A stretch of 64,000 bases of DNA, taken from the NCBI GenBank assembly GCA_046349915.1, contig JAXMBL010000012.1, positions 1-64,000 of the forward strand. Reading direction: 5' to 3'. The notes below the pieces were generated by a model. The model was not told the DNA's origin and did not search any database. It saw only the letters and a program-made list of their open reading frames with translations. How positions within the stretch are numbered: the first letter of the stretch is position 1; each line of letters opens with the position of its first letter. Of the stretch, positions 23,062 to 32,329 are shown piece by piece. A program made the position numbers and the translations under genes. The stretch comes from CAIXSC01 sp046349915. Its GTDB lineage: Bacteria > Planctomycetota > Planctomycetia > Pirellulales > Pirellulaceae.

Positions 23062-25962
23062 ATGCCCGACCAGGCACTCGACCCACCGCCGCCCTCACCC
23101 GCATCGCCCCTCGCAGGCCATCCTGCGCGGTCCGAAGGCGAATGGATCGAATTGCGTGGGGCGCGGATGCACAATCTACGCAACGTCGATGTCGACATTC
23201 CCCGCGATCAACTGGTTGTGTTGACCGGTCCCAGCGGCTCCGGCAAAAGTAGCCTCGCCTTCGACACGCTTTACGCCGAGGGACAAAGGCAATACCTGGA
23301 AACGCTCTCCGTCTACTCGCGCCAGTTCCTGCTTTCGCTCGAACGGCCCGATATCGACAGCCTTCAGGGGCTTCCGCCGACAGTCTGCATTGATCAGCGG
23401 CCCGGAGCTCGGAATCCACGCAGCACGGTAGCGACCGTCACAGAAATCTACGATTACCTGCGCCTGCTGTACGCTCGAGTGGGCACGCCCGCCTGTCATC
23501 GTTGCGGCGCCCCGATTCGCCAGCAGACCCCTGATCAGATACGGCAACGCATCAGTCGGCTACCCGAAGGCACTCGACTGATGCTACTCGCGCCGCTGGT
23601 TCGCGGCCGCAAGGGCGAGCATCGAAATGTACTCGATCAAGTGCGTAAGGCCGGTTTCGTGCGAGTACGCGTGGATGGCGAAGTGCTCGACCTCGAAAAA
23701 GTTCCCGAGTTATCTCCCAACAAGAATCACACCATCGAAGCGATTGTCGATCGGATCATTCTGAAGCCCGATGGCGATGTGCGACTCGCTGAATCCATTC
23801 GACTTGCCCTCAAGCATGGCGATGGACTCGTGATCGCCTACTACTACGAATCGCCGGGCGGCGTGACGAGCGCCGGCGGGGCATGGCGAGACGAGATCTT
23901 CAGCACTCGATTCGCTTGCCCGCACTGCGAGATCAGCTACGAGGAGATCGAGCCGCGAACCTTTAGTTTCAACAGTCCATACGGCGCCTGTCCCGCTTGC
24001 GAAGGACTTGGGGCACGCGTCGAATTTGATCCCGACTTGATAGTGCCCGATCCCAGTTTGTCGCTCGCCGCTGGCGCCATTGCCCCATGGCGCGGCCACA
24101 AACAGGATGCGAAGCGCGAGGCGAACGAACTTCAGGCCTTCCTCGCTGGCCAATCATGGACTGGCGACCGCTCCCTGAGTGAGCTTCCCTTGGCCGAGTG
24201 GCCGCGCGACATTTACCAACAGCTACTCACAGGCAACTCGCAAGGATTTCCTGGGTTGCTGGTCCTCCTGGAACGTGAATTGTCGACCGCGACAGATCAA
24301 GAGTGGCGCGAGCAGCTCGAGTTGTTCCGCGGTTCCGTTCGCTGCGGCGCGTGTGGAGGGTCGCGTCTTCGTCCCGAGGCGAATCAGGTGCGAGTGGCTG
24401 GTTGTACGCTCCACGAACTCACTCGGCGTTCCGTCCGCGAGGTGCGTGAACTCTGTGGCGCCTGGACGTTCGACGTCGACGAGCGTCCCATCGCTGAACC
24501 TATCGTCAAGGCCATGCTCCATCGACTCGACTTCTTGGCTCGTGTGGGCGTCGACTATCTGACGCTCGACCGAGCCTCAGACACGTTGAGCGGCGGGGAG
24601 TTGCAGCGAGTGCGGTTGGCGACCGGTATTGGATCGGGGTTGGTGGGCGTTTGTTACATTTTGGATGAACCATCGATTGGACTTCATCCGCGCGACAATC
24701 AACGTCTGATCGATGCTCTGCGGGATCTGCAGCAACAAGGCAACTCGGTCATCGTCGTCGAGCATGACGAGGCGATGATGCGACAAGCCGATTGGCTGAT
24801 CGACATGGGCCCTGGCGCGGGCAGGCTGGGCGGCCAGATTGTCGCCCAAGGCACGCCCGAGCAAGTTTGCCGCGAACCGCAATCGGTGACGGGGCGTTTT
24901 TTGGCTGGCGTCGATTCTGTTCCGATCCCTGTAGCTCGCCGCAAGGTTTCCAAATCCCGCTCGCTCAGCCTTGAGGGAGCGTCGATGAACAACTTGCGAA
25001 ACGTCTCAGTTCATTTTCCTTTGGGCGCATTGGTCTGCGTCACGGGCGTCAGTGGCAGCGGCAAGAGTTCGCTGGTCAACGAAACACTCGTGCCAGCGCT
25101 GCTTCATCGTTTGGGTCAGCAAGCGCCCAAGCCGGGTCCGTTTGTCAGTTTGCGAGGCGTGTCGCAGATCGACAAAGTGATTCCAATCGACCAGACTCCG
25201 TTAGGTCGAACCCCGCGCAGCAACGCAGCGACATTCACTGGGGCGTTTGACGATATACGAAAGTTGTATGCCGCGACTCGCGAGTCGAAGCAACGCGGTT
25301 TTGGCGCCAGTCGATTCAGTTTCAATGCCAAGGGGGGGCGTTGCGAAGAGTGTCAGGGGCAGGGGCTGCAGAAGATCGAGATGAATTTTCTGCCCGACCT
25401 GTACGTGACCTGCTCGGCTTGTCACGGGAAACGCTTCAACCGCGCCACGCTCGACGTCAAGTTTCGAGGGCTCTCCATCGCCGATGTGCTGGACCTATCG
25501 GTAAGTGACGCCATCGAGTTCTTTGCGAATGTCACTCAGCTCACTCGCCCCCTCGAAGCGCTGCGCGATGTTGGCTTGGGTTATTTGCCGCTGGGCCAAC
25601 CATCCAACACGTTGTCGGGTGGCGAGGCTCAACGAGTTAAACTGGCTAGCGAGCTGGCTCGCGTCGACACGGGCCATACGTTGTATGTGTTGGACGAGCC
25701 AACGACCGGGTTGCACTTCGACGACATTCGGAAACTATTGGAAGTGCTGGGTCGCTTGGTCGACAAAGGCAATTCGGCGATCGTCATCGAGCACAATTTG
25801 GACGTCATCAAATCAGCCGATTGGCTGATCGATCTCGGTCCCGAGGGAGGCGCGGGCGGCGGCCAAGTGTTGGCGGTTGGCACTCCCGAAGAACTTGCTC
25901 GGCTGGAGAACAACGCAACGGGTGCGGCCTTACGACAGTTGCCTTTTGCTCCGCAAAAGTAG
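23062..25962 (+). CDS. uvrA: Excinuclease ABC subunit A
   Basis: 966 residues from ATG 23062 (a TTG at 23038 is an alternative start). Two ABC ATPase halves are visible: Walker A GPSGSGKSSLAFDTLYAEGQ with signature LSGGELQRVRLATG, and Walker A GVSGSGKSSLVNETL with signature LSGGEAQRVKLASEL. The zinc-binding CEECQGQG...CSACHGKRFN loop in the second half, RNPRSTVATVTEIYDYLRLL and the CHRCGAPI finger in the first half are those of UvrA, the damage-scanning subunit of nucleotide excision repair. The last seven residues (LPFAPQK) and the stop are encoded by a dispersed hairpin repeat, so the native C-terminus may once have been different. Confidence 0.95.
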   Translation: MPDQALDPPPPSPASPLAGHPARSEGEWIELRGARMHNLRNVDVDIPRDQLVVLTGPSGSGKSSLAFDTLYAEGQRQYLETLSVYSRQFLLSLERPDIDSLQGLPPTVCIDQRPGARNPRSTVATVTEIYDYLRLLYARVGTPACHRCGAPIRQQTPDQIRQRISRLPEGTRLMLLAPLVRGRKGEHRNVLDQVRKAGFVRVRVDGEVLDLEKVPELSPNKNHTIEAIVDRIILKPDGDVRLAESIRLALKHGDGLVIAYYYESPGGVTSAGGAWRDEIFSTRFACPHCEISYEEIEPRTFSFNSPYGACPACEGLGARVEFDPDLIVPDPSLSLAAGAIAPWRGHKQDAKREANELQAFLAGQSWTGDRSLSELPLAEWPRDIYQQLLTGNSQGFPGLLVLLERELSTATDQEWREQLELFRGSVRCGACGGSRLRPEANQVRVAGCTLHELTRRSVREVRELCGAWTFDVDERPIAEPIVKAMLHRLDFLARVGVDYLTLDRASDTLSGGELQRVRLATGIGSGLVGVCYILDEPSIGLHPRDNQRLIDALRDLQQQGNSVIVVEHDEAMMRQADWLIDMGPGAGRLGGQIVAQGTPEQVCREPQSVTGRFLAGVDSVPIPVARRKVSKSRSLSLEGASMNNLRNVSVHFPLGALVCVTGVSGSGKSSLVNETLVPALLHRLGQQAPKPGPFVSLRGVSQIDKVIPIDQTPLGRTPRSNAATFTGAFDDIRKLYAATRESKQRGFGASRFSFNAKGGRCEECQGQGLQKIEMNFLPDLYVTCSACHGKRFNRATLDVKFRGLSIADVLDLSVSDAIEFFANVTQLTRPLEALRDVGLGYLPLGQPSNTLSGGEAQRVKLASELARVDTGHTLYVLDEPTTGLHFDDIRKLLEVLGRLVDKGNSAIVIEHNLDVIKSADWLIDLGPEGGAGGGQVLAVGTPEELARLENNATGAALRQLPFAPQK
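25939..25959. repeat. Dispersed hairpin CTTTTGC-TCC-GCAAAAG, copy 4 (inside uvrA 3' end)
   Basis: The repeat encodes the last residues of UvrA; the TAG stop (25960-25962) directly follows it. Confidence 0.8.
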
Positions 25963-26033
25963 CAGCGTCACGGTGAGTGGCGCGAGTCTGAATGCCAAGG
26001 GGCACCTACAGGCCCGTTCAGCACGACTCACAG

Positions 26034-26054
26034 CGACGGACTGGAAGTCCGTCG
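26034..26054. terminator. Putative bidirectional hairpin between convergent genes
   Basis: GACGGACT-GGA-AGTCCGTC, an 8-bp perfect stem extended by C/G pairs, followed on the + strand by TACTTTATTTG. It lies between the uvrA stop and the end of the convergent glycosyltransferase gene. It could terminate either transcript, or be another REP-type palindrome. Confidence 0.5.
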
Positions 26055-26078
26055 TACTTTATTTGCTTTGACCAGGCC

Positions 26079-26966
26079 CTAAGCCGCTCGCAGCTTGCTT
26101 GGCTGGAACGCTTTCGTAGGCTCACCCGTAGGGCGGCGGAAGGGAACAATCACAGCCGACGTATCGTCTTGTTGTTCCAACATCGGTTCGATATCCGGCG
26201 CCGGCAACTTATGATGCTGCTCCCATAAGCGGAATTGCTTGAGCAAACCGTAAAAGGCGAGCATCATGCAGACTTGGAATCCAGGGAGGCCGTCGAGGAA
26301 CCCTCGCTTCAACACGTAGAGCTGCAAGAAGCGGACAGGAAAGTGTAGGAAGATCCGCGCTACGCTGGGAGCTTGTCCTTCGTCTCGCAGGTTCAGCGCT
26401 CCCCATGTCGCGTAGCGATCGAGCTTCTTGAGATAATGCTCGCTGCTCCACGTCGTGTAGTGGATCATTTTATTCTTGAGTCGGCTGACTCGCGATTTTT
26501 CCAGCTCAACTTCCGCGTGAACCCAGCGTTGCTGATACCGTCCCACGCTTTGGCGGAAGAGTCGCAGGACTTTGTCGTTGCCCCAGCCACCGTAGCGGAT
26601 GGGGTAACCCAGGAAGTGGTTCAGTCGGTAAATCCAGTAGCCGTCGATGTTTTCCGGCGGAGCGTCGAGTATTTCGCGAATCTCATTCGCCACCTCGTCC
26701 GTCACCCGCTCGTCGGCGTCCACAATCAGGATCCACTCGTACTTGGCCTGTGGAATGGCCCAGTTCTTGAAGTTCGCCGAGTTGACATACTCGCGTTCAA
26801 TGACCTTGCAGCCGCCAATCTGCCGGACGATCTCCAGCGATTGGTCCTTGGAGCCGGAGTCGGCGACGATAATCTCGTCGGCGATACCTCGCACTGACTC
26901 GACGCAAGCACGAATATTCCGTTGCTCGTCCTTGCACGGAATGATGACGGTCAGTTTCGCTCGCAT
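26079..26966 (-). CDS. Family 2 glycosyltransferase
   Basis: 295 residues from ATG 26966 (AAGG 8 bases upstream; the open frame extends further, but there the sequence is fbp-facing non-coding DNA). GT-A fold motifs: LTVIIPCKDEQRNIRACVES, DEIIVADSGSKDQSLEI, the DxD in ILIVDADERVTDEV, and a later conserved block with KVLRLFRQ..GRYQ and HYTTWSSEHYLKKLDRYA. The last pattern is typical of the WaaE/KdtX-like glycosyltransferases that decorate lipopolysaccharide cores or related glycans. A hydrophobic stretch near the C-terminus (FLQLYVLKRGFLDGLPGFQVCMM) may associate with the membrane. Confidence 0.88.
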   Translation of the reverse strand: MRAKLTVIIPCKDEQRNIRACVESVRGIADEIIVADSGSKDQSLEIVRQIGGCKVIEREYVNSANFKNWAIPQAKYEWILIVDADERVTDEVANEIREILDAPPENIDGYWIYRLNHFLGYPIRYGGWGNDKVLRLFRQSVGRYQQRWVHAEVELEKSRVSRLKNKMIHYTTWSSEHYLKKLDRYATWGALNLRDEGQAPSVARIFLHFPVRFLQLYVLKRGFLDGLPGFQVCMMLAFYGLLKQFRLWEQHHKLPAPDIEPMLEQQDDTSAVIVPFRRPTGEPTKAFQPSKLRAA

Positions 26967-27171
26967 ACTTCGGCCCTTCATCCTTGATGAGCCCTGTGTC
27001 GTCGTGGTCTGCGCGTCGAGGGGGTGGCGCGCGTATCGCTTGAGGGCATCTTGGAAACGCACCTCAATCTCGCGAGTTTTAGCCGAAAAACCGGTCGGAG
27101 CACCAGACCAAAATGTGTGGGCTCCGAGTGGCAATTTCGAATTCTTCCGGCCTATGCTCGTCCGGCGGGCT
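26967..27171. other. Intergenic region between fbp and the glycosyltransferase
   Basis: About 205 bp without a supported gene. AAGG at its left end serves the downstream glycosyltransferase. Confidence 0.5.
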
Positions 27172-28200
27172 CTAGGCCATGGTTCGCGAAAATTCATCGA
27201 TCTCCGCCCAGCCGCCCACCACCAGCGGCGTGCGCTCATGCACCGAGCCGGGTTCGATCTCGAGAATCCGCTTGCGTCCATCCGTGGCAAACCCGCCCGC
27301 TTGTTCGGCGATGAAGGCGATCGGATTGGCCTCGTACAACAGCCGGAGCTTTCCGGCCGGGTAGTCGTCGGTGGGAGGATACAGGAAAACTCCACCCTTC
27401 AGCAGCGTGCGGTGGAAGTCGGCGACCAAAGAACCGATGTAGCGCGAACCATACTTGGGGCCGATCGCACCCGTCCGCAGGCGTTCGAGATAAGTTCGGT
27501 AAGGCGTGGGGAACGAATCGCGGTTCGCTTCGTTGACGGAGTAGGTCTTGCCCTGACGCGGGAAGCGAATATTGGGGTGACTCAACACATAGGCGCCGAT
27601 GGATGGGTCGAGCGTAAAGCCGTGGACGCCATTGCCCACGGTGTAGACCATCATGGTCGACGAGCCGTAGACGACGTAACCCGCGGCGACTTGTTGGCTG
27701 CCTGGTTGCAGAATCCACTGAGTGGGATCGTCGGCTTTTGCGGCGTTATCGGGCCGCTTGATCACGGAGAAGATGGTGCCCACGCTCACGTTGACGTCGA
27801 TGTTCGAAGAGCCGTCCAGGGGATCGAAGACGACCGCATATTTGGCGTTAGGCGACTGATAGTTCATGGTCATCGGCTGTTCGTTCTCTTCCGAGGCGAC
27901 GACGCCGATGGTTTGTCGGAAACGCAGGCAGTGCATGAGGGCGTTGTTGGCGAAAACATCCAGTTTTTGCTGAGTTTCGCCCTGAACATTCATGGCGCCA
28001 TGTTCGCCCAGAATATCCGTCAAACCAGCTCGACGCACTTTGGCCGCGATCATCTTCGTGGCCAGCGTGATCCCCGACAGCAGCCACGAAAACTCGCCGC
28101 TAGCCCCTGGGAACCGCTTCTGTTCGGAAAGAATGTGCTGCTGAACGGTTACGATAAGATCGTCTTCGGTGAGCTGTTGCGCTAAAGTGCCGGTCGCCAT
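27172..28200 (-). CDS. fbp: Fructose-1,6-bisphosphatase, class I
   Basis: 342 residues from ATG 28200, preceded by AAGGAG at 9 bases. Class I motifs in order: the N-terminal LTEDDLIVTVQQHIL, ASEENEQP (metal site), VVFDPLDGSSNIDVNVSVGTIFSV (the metal-binding DPLDGSSN signature), GNGVHGFTLDPSIGAYVL and RYIGSLVADFHRTLLKGGVFLYP. It removes the 1-phosphate in gluconeogenesis or carbon fixation cycles. Length is normal. A long open frame on the opposite strand is only a shadow of this gene. Confidence 0.95.
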   Translation of the reverse strand: MATGTLAQQLTEDDLIVTVQQHILSEQKRFPGASGEFSWLLSGITLATKMIAAKVRRAGLTDILGEHGAMNVQGETQQKLDVFANNALMHCLRFRQTIGVVASEENEQPMTMNYQSPNAKYAVVFDPLDGSSNIDVNVSVGTIFSVIKRPDNAAKADDPTQWILQPGSQQVAAGYVVYGSSTMMVYTVGNGVHGFTLDPSIGAYVLSHPNIRFPRQGKTYSVNEANRDSFPTPYRTYLERLRTGAIGPKYGSRYIGSLVADFHRTLLKGGVFLYPPTDDYPAGKLRLLYEANPIAFIAEQAGGFATDGRKRILEIEPGSVHERTPLVVGGWAEIDEFSRTMA

Positions 28201-28493
28201 GACGTCACTCCTTAAGCTAGGCAATGTGGGTCGTTCTAGGTTCCGGTCCGCCCACCGGAGATGTTACGACTTGCATCATACCCCTCTCTCACCGCGCACG
28301 ACAGGACGCATGGCTTGGGCAATTGTGAATCGCCCTAGTCACATGTGGCGTGAATCACTAGTATCCGCCGCGCTTTCCGCGGCTACGTCCCGGAAGTTGG
28401 AAAAGTGATAGCACGAGCGTTGACGTCGTCCAATGCGGCGAGCCATCAGCTTGCTGGGGCATTGTTGGTTGAGGACCGAGGAGTGTAGGTGAT

Positions 28494-29513
28494 ATGTCGC
28501 AAGCCTTCAGTTCGACTGTCCTATTGCGGGGTGTCGGAGCATTACTGGCTTTAGTTCTGCTCGCAGGTCTCGGTTGCCGATCCGCCCCGATCACCGGTCG
28601 CAAGCAGATGTTGCTCTTGCCCGAGGACAAAGAGGTAGCGTTAGGGGCGACTGCGTACCAGGAAACGGTCGCCAAAGAGCAACTCTCGACGAACGCTCAA
28701 TACAACGAGATGGTCCAGCGAGTTGGGCAGCGAATTGCCGCGGTCAGCGATCGCAAGGATTATCAGTGGGAATTCAAGGTAATCGCTTCGCCTCAACAGA
28801 ATGCATTTTGTCTGCCGGGTGGCAAGGTCGCCGTGCATGAAGGCATCTTGCCGATCTGTGAATCGGAAGCGGGACTCGCCGTCGTGATGTCTCACGAAAT
28901 CGCCCACGCGTTGGCTCGTCATGGCGGAGAACGAATCAGTCAAGGATATGCGGTCGAGGCTGCGAAGCAAGCGATGTCTTATGTGACGCAGACGCAAGAC
29001 CAGCAACGCCAAGAGATGATTATGAAGGCGTATGGGGCGGCTTCGCAGTATGGCGTCATTCTGCCTTACAGCCGAAAGCACGAATCCGAGGCTGACCACA
29101 TTGGATTGATGCTCATGTCCAAAGCGGGCTACGATCCGGCCGAGGCGCCGCGATTCTGGCAGCGATTTGGAGCGGCGAACGCAGGCCAACAGCCAATGGA
29201 GTTTTTCTCGACGCATCCCAGCGACGCGAATCGAGCGGCGAATCTGATGGGCTTGCTGCCGGAAGCTCAACAACTGTACGCACTGGCGCCCGAGAAGTTG
29301 GGGCGAGGCGAGATGCTGGCGATCGCTCCTTCGACTCCAGCCGCCGCGCCAGCCACCACGCTGCCCGGCGCCCCGCCGCCACCGTCGTCGCTCGCTTCAC
29401 CAGGCCTGTCCTCGGGCCCAGGAGCAGCTTCGCCGAGTGTCGCACCACCGACAGTGATCCCCACCGGCTCCTCCCCCTCGATCTTTGGACCACCAATTCG
29501 CGGCACTCCTTGA
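28494..29513 (+). CDS. M48 family metallopeptidase lipoprotein
   Basis: 339 residues. N-terminal signal with lipobox (LLAGLGCRSAP), so probably lipid-anchored. The M48 core follows: PEDKEVALGATAYQETV, FCLPGGKVAVHEGIL, the zinc motif HEIAHALARHGGER, and the third ligand in RKHESEADHIGLMLM. FFSTHPSDANRAANL completes the Oma1/BepA-like pattern. Such periplasmic proteases act in outer-membrane protein quality control. The C-terminal 80 residues are a Pro/Ala/Ser-rich tail, absent from the usual family members. Confidence 0.92.
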   Translation: MSQAFSSTVLLRGVGALLALVLLAGLGCRSAPITGRKQMLLLPEDKEVALGATAYQETVAKEQLSTNAQYNEMVQRVGQRIAAVSDRKDYQWEFKVIASPQQNAFCLPGGKVAVHEGILPICESEAGLAVVMSHEIAHALARHGGERISQGYAVEAAKQAMSYVTQTQDQQRQEMIMKAYGAASQYGVILPYSRKHESEADHIGLMLMSKAGYDPAEAPRFWQRFGAANAGQQPMEFFSTHPSDANRAANLMGLLPEAQQLYALAPEKLGRGEMLAIAPSTPAAAPATTLPGAPPPPSSLASPGLSSGPGAASPSVAPPTVIPTGSSPSIFGPPIRGTP

Positions 29514-29533
29514 TCAACTCCACGGCTGTGATT

Positions 29534-30527
29534 GGACCACGAATCACTCGAATCGGACGAATTGTCGCTCGGAACTGTAGGCGTTGTACGCGAGTGGCTT
29601 TGATTGTCTGAGATGGGAATGAGGTGAGCGTAAGTGATGACGCTCAGCGAATTCCCCTTCCGTCTGGATTCGTGGAATTCGTGCGATTCGTGGTCCCCTT
29701 CCTTCCGGGGCTCCCGGCTGCGAATCCGTCGGCAGTGGGGGGACCACGAATCACTCGAATCGGACGAATTGTCGTTCGGAACTGTGGGCGTTGTACGCGA
29801 GTGGCTTTGATTGTCTGAGATGGGAATGAGGTGAGCGTAAGTGATGACGCTCAACGAATTCCCCTTCCGTCTGGATTCGTGGAATTCGTGCGATTCGTGG
29901 TCCCCTTCCTTCCGGGGCTCCCGGCTGCGAATCAGTCAGCAGTGGGGGGACCACGAATCACTCGAATCGGACGAATTGTCGCTCGGAACCGTAGGCGTTG
30001 TACGCGAGTGGTATTGATTGCCTGAGATGGGAATGATCCAAGCTTGGGTGATGACGCGTAACGAATTCCACCTTCCGTCTGGATTCGTGGAATTCGTGCG
30101 ATTCGTGGTCCCCTTCCTTCCGGGGCTCCCGGCTGCGAATCAGTCGGCAGTGGGGGGACCACGAATCACTCGAATCGGACGAATTGTCGCTCGGAACTGT
30201 GGGCGTAGTACTCGAGTGGCTTTGATTGCCTGGGATGAGGCTGATTCAAGCGTAGGTGATGACTTGCAACGTATTCCCCTTCTGTCTGGATTCATGGAAT
30301 TCGTGCGATTCGTGGTCCACTATCTTCATGGTCTCCCGGCTGCGAATCAGTCAGCAGTGGGGGGGGACCACGAATCCCTCGAATCGGACGAATTGTCGTT
30401 CGAAGTTGTGGGCGTTGTACTTGAGTGGCTTTGATTGCCTGAGATGAGGCTGATTCAAGCGTAGGTGATGACTCGCAACGTATTCCCCTTCTGTCTGGAT
30501 TCGTGGAATTCGTGCGATTCGTGGTCA
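29534..30527. repeat. Tandem array A: five units of about 207-209 bp
   Basis: Units begin at about 29534, 29741, 29948, 30156 and 30365 with GGACCACGAATCACTCGAAT and end with GTGCGATTCGTGGTCC, so each unit carries inverted ends. The interior (GTCGCTCGGAACTGTAGGCG, GATTGTCTGAGATGGGAATG) is variable at few positions; the last two units are more diverged. No gene called, although several frames stay open because two of the spacings are 207 (a multiple of 3). Confidence 0.9.
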
Positions 30528-30566
30528 AATGCCTTTCGATCGAGTTCGAGTTCGAGTTCGTCCGCA

Positions 30567-30953
30567 CTACGGAATCGTTTCTTTCGTGGTCTGCGGGTTG
30601 GTGATCTGAATCACGCCGCCCCAACTGCATGTCAGCTTGCTGGAATTGTTTAGGGCGGGTGATCCGCGGAGCATCACGGTGGGTGATCCGGGCGCCCAGG
30701 GTGCGGGCGTGACTGGCACGCAGGGCATGGGGGTCAGCACGCCGCTCGCCGCCGCCGTCGCGGCCGCAACCGTGGGGTTGGCCATCGAGGTGCACATGAT
30801 GAACGGCGGAATATTTGTGGTCGGAATGTTGTCCATGATGTTCGCGGCCAGCTTGCTTTCACAAATGACCGTTGGATCAGTCACCACCAAGGTCGATGGT
30901 CCAGTGCCAAAACTGCACTGCATTAGTGCTCCAAGTACCACGGGTTGTCCCAT
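30567..30953 (-). CDS. DUF4280 / PAAR-like domain protein
   Basis: 128 residues; AGGG lies 6-9 bases before the ATG. It follows the DUF4280 pattern closely: PVVLGALMQCSFGTGPSTLVV, a DNIPTTNIPPFIMCTSMANP core, GVLTPMPCVPVTPAPWAPGS, then LTCSWGGVIQI. The spaced cysteines are characteristic. DUF4280 is regarded as a PAAR-like fold that caps the spike of contractile injection machines and links cargo to it. There is no signal peptide, as expected for cytoplasmic loading. It is the last gene of a minus-strand trio, 84 bp after the 421-aa Ala-rich gene. No VgrG, sheath or baseplate gene is present in the window. Confidence 0.85.
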   Translation of the reverse strand: MGQPVVLGALMQCSFGTGPSTLVVTDPTVICESKLAANIMDNIPTTNIPPFIMCTSMANPTVAAATAAASGVLTPMPCVPVTPAPWAPGSPTVMLRGSPALNNSSKLTCSWGGVIQITNPQTTKETIP

Positions 30954-31037
30954 TTTTCACCCTGTTTTATTTGGCCTGAGAATCCATGTTTCGACTTGAT
31001 TGAGTTCGTTCGCCTTCTTACTCAGTTGCCTTCTTAC

Positions 31038-32303
31038 TCAGCCTTCCTGCGAGCAAGGAGCGAACGCCAGCAGATCGATTCCAAGTTCTTGCAGCATCTT
31101 CATCAACGTTGCCAGCATCATCATCGCGGCTGCGCCGCCCGACATCGAGGGGGCTGCGGCGGCGAGCGACGCGGCGGCTTGAATTGTCGCGGAGGCGTTC
31201 GCCGCCGCCGAGACTCCTATGCCGGCTTTGGCGGCGGCCGACGCCGATAGCCCCGCGCTCGCCGAAGCACTTGCCGAGGCGCTCACCGCGGCATTGGCCG
31301 CCGCCGAGATGGCCGCCGCAGCGTTTGCGCTGAGAGCGCCAGATGCGGACCCTCCGATGGCGCCGCCGACGCTGCCCAAGGCGGCGCCGAGTCCTCCCGA
31401 GGTGACCGCCGCGAGTGCTTGTGACAACGAGTTTGCGGCGCCGGGGAACATCAAGTTGGGGCCGATGCCCTTTTGAACGGTCTCGAGCGCCGCGAGCATC
31501 TTCAGGGCGGGTCCGAGCGCCAACAGCTTCATGAGATCTTCGATCGTGGGAATGGAGGCCAGGTTGGAACTCATCTGACCCAACCCGCTGGCGGCTGTCG
31601 TAACGCCGGCTGACGTCGACAAATTGGCGCCGAATGCTGCTTGGACCGAGGCTTGCACGGCTGCCGCCATCGCCACCGCGGCAGCTACCTGAGCCGACGC
31701 GCTGGCCTGAATTCCCGCCGAAACCTGTGCGGCGGCCTGAGCGGCTGCTTGCGCGGTCGCCGCCGCGTTCGCGGCAGCCGCAAGTCCCGCGGCGGATGTC
31801 GGCGGCGCCGCTGCCGCCAACTGACGAAGGTCCTTCAGTATCTCCGCCATCTCTTTCAACGGCAGAAGACTGGCTAGCGCTGCAGCGGGCAGTTTAGCGA
31901 GGGCGTCGAGCAGACCGTTTAATTGTAGAGACTTGGCCAATCCATTGATCATGCAAGGCGCCGAGGGGGAGGCGAGATTCACTCCCAGCGACGCCTGGAC
32001 CGATGCCTTGAGGTTGGCCGCCGCCGCCAATCCTAAGGCCGCTTGCACTTGGGCGTTCGCGGCCACGGCAGCGGCGGCTTTGGCATCGAGCGCCGCGTTC
32101 AGGGCTGCGTTGAATGCCGCGGTTGCCGCGGCCGCGGCGCTGGCGTTCGCGGCGGCCTGAGCTGTCGCCGCAACTTGCGGCAGCAGTGCCGGCAGTCCAG
32201 GAGCTATCGGCGGCAACGTGGGCAGGCCCACTCGCAGGTTGTTGTTCAACGCCGTGACTCGCTGGTTGAACTCCATCACCTTGATCGCGCAAATGCACAG
32301 CAC
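31038..32303 (-). CDS. Extremely Ala-rich hypothetical protein, smaller paralogue
   Basis: 421 residues from GTG 32303 (GAGG 8 bases upstream), beginning MLCICA. More than a third of residues appear to be alanine, in runs such as AAAATAAFNAALNAALDA that would form long helices. Less biased islands separate them: NLRVGLPTLPPIAPGLPAL, APCMINGLAKSLQLNGLLDA, SNLASIPTIEDLMKLLALG, KGIGPNLMFPGAANSLSQAL. The C-terminal block is hydrophobic and ends LGIDLLAFAPCSQEG. These islands align in order with the first 400 residues of the neighbouring 1163-aa protein. No signal peptide. Function unknown; the context with the DUF4280 gene suggests cargo or a structural partner of an injection spike. Confidence 0.75.
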   Translation of the reverse strand: MLCICAIKVMEFNQRVTALNNNLRVGLPTLPPIAPGLPALLPQVAATAQAAANASAAAAATAAFNAALNAALDAKAAAAVAANAQVQAALGLAAAANLKASVQASLGVNLASPSAPCMINGLAKSLQLNGLLDALAKLPAAALASLLPLKEMAEILKDLRQLAAAAPPTSAAGLAAAANAAATAQAAAQAAAQVSAGIQASASAQVAAAVAMAAAVQASVQAAFGANLSTSAGVTTAASGLGQMSSNLASIPTIEDLMKLLALGPALKMLAALETVQKGIGPNLMFPGAANSLSQALAAVTSGGLGAALGSVGGAIGGSASGALSANAAAAISAAANAAVSASASASASAGLSASAAAKAGIGVSAAANASATIQAAASLAAAAPSMSGGAAAMMMLATLMKMLQELGIDLLAFAPCSQEG

Positions 32304-32329
32304 GGATGTTTCCTCGTTTCTTGGCTCTG

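Noticed and set aside
26647..28185. 512-codon ORF antisense to fbp and the glycosyltransferase
   Set aside because: Both strands are GC-rich; the opposite strand encodes two unmistakable enzymes, so this is a shadow.
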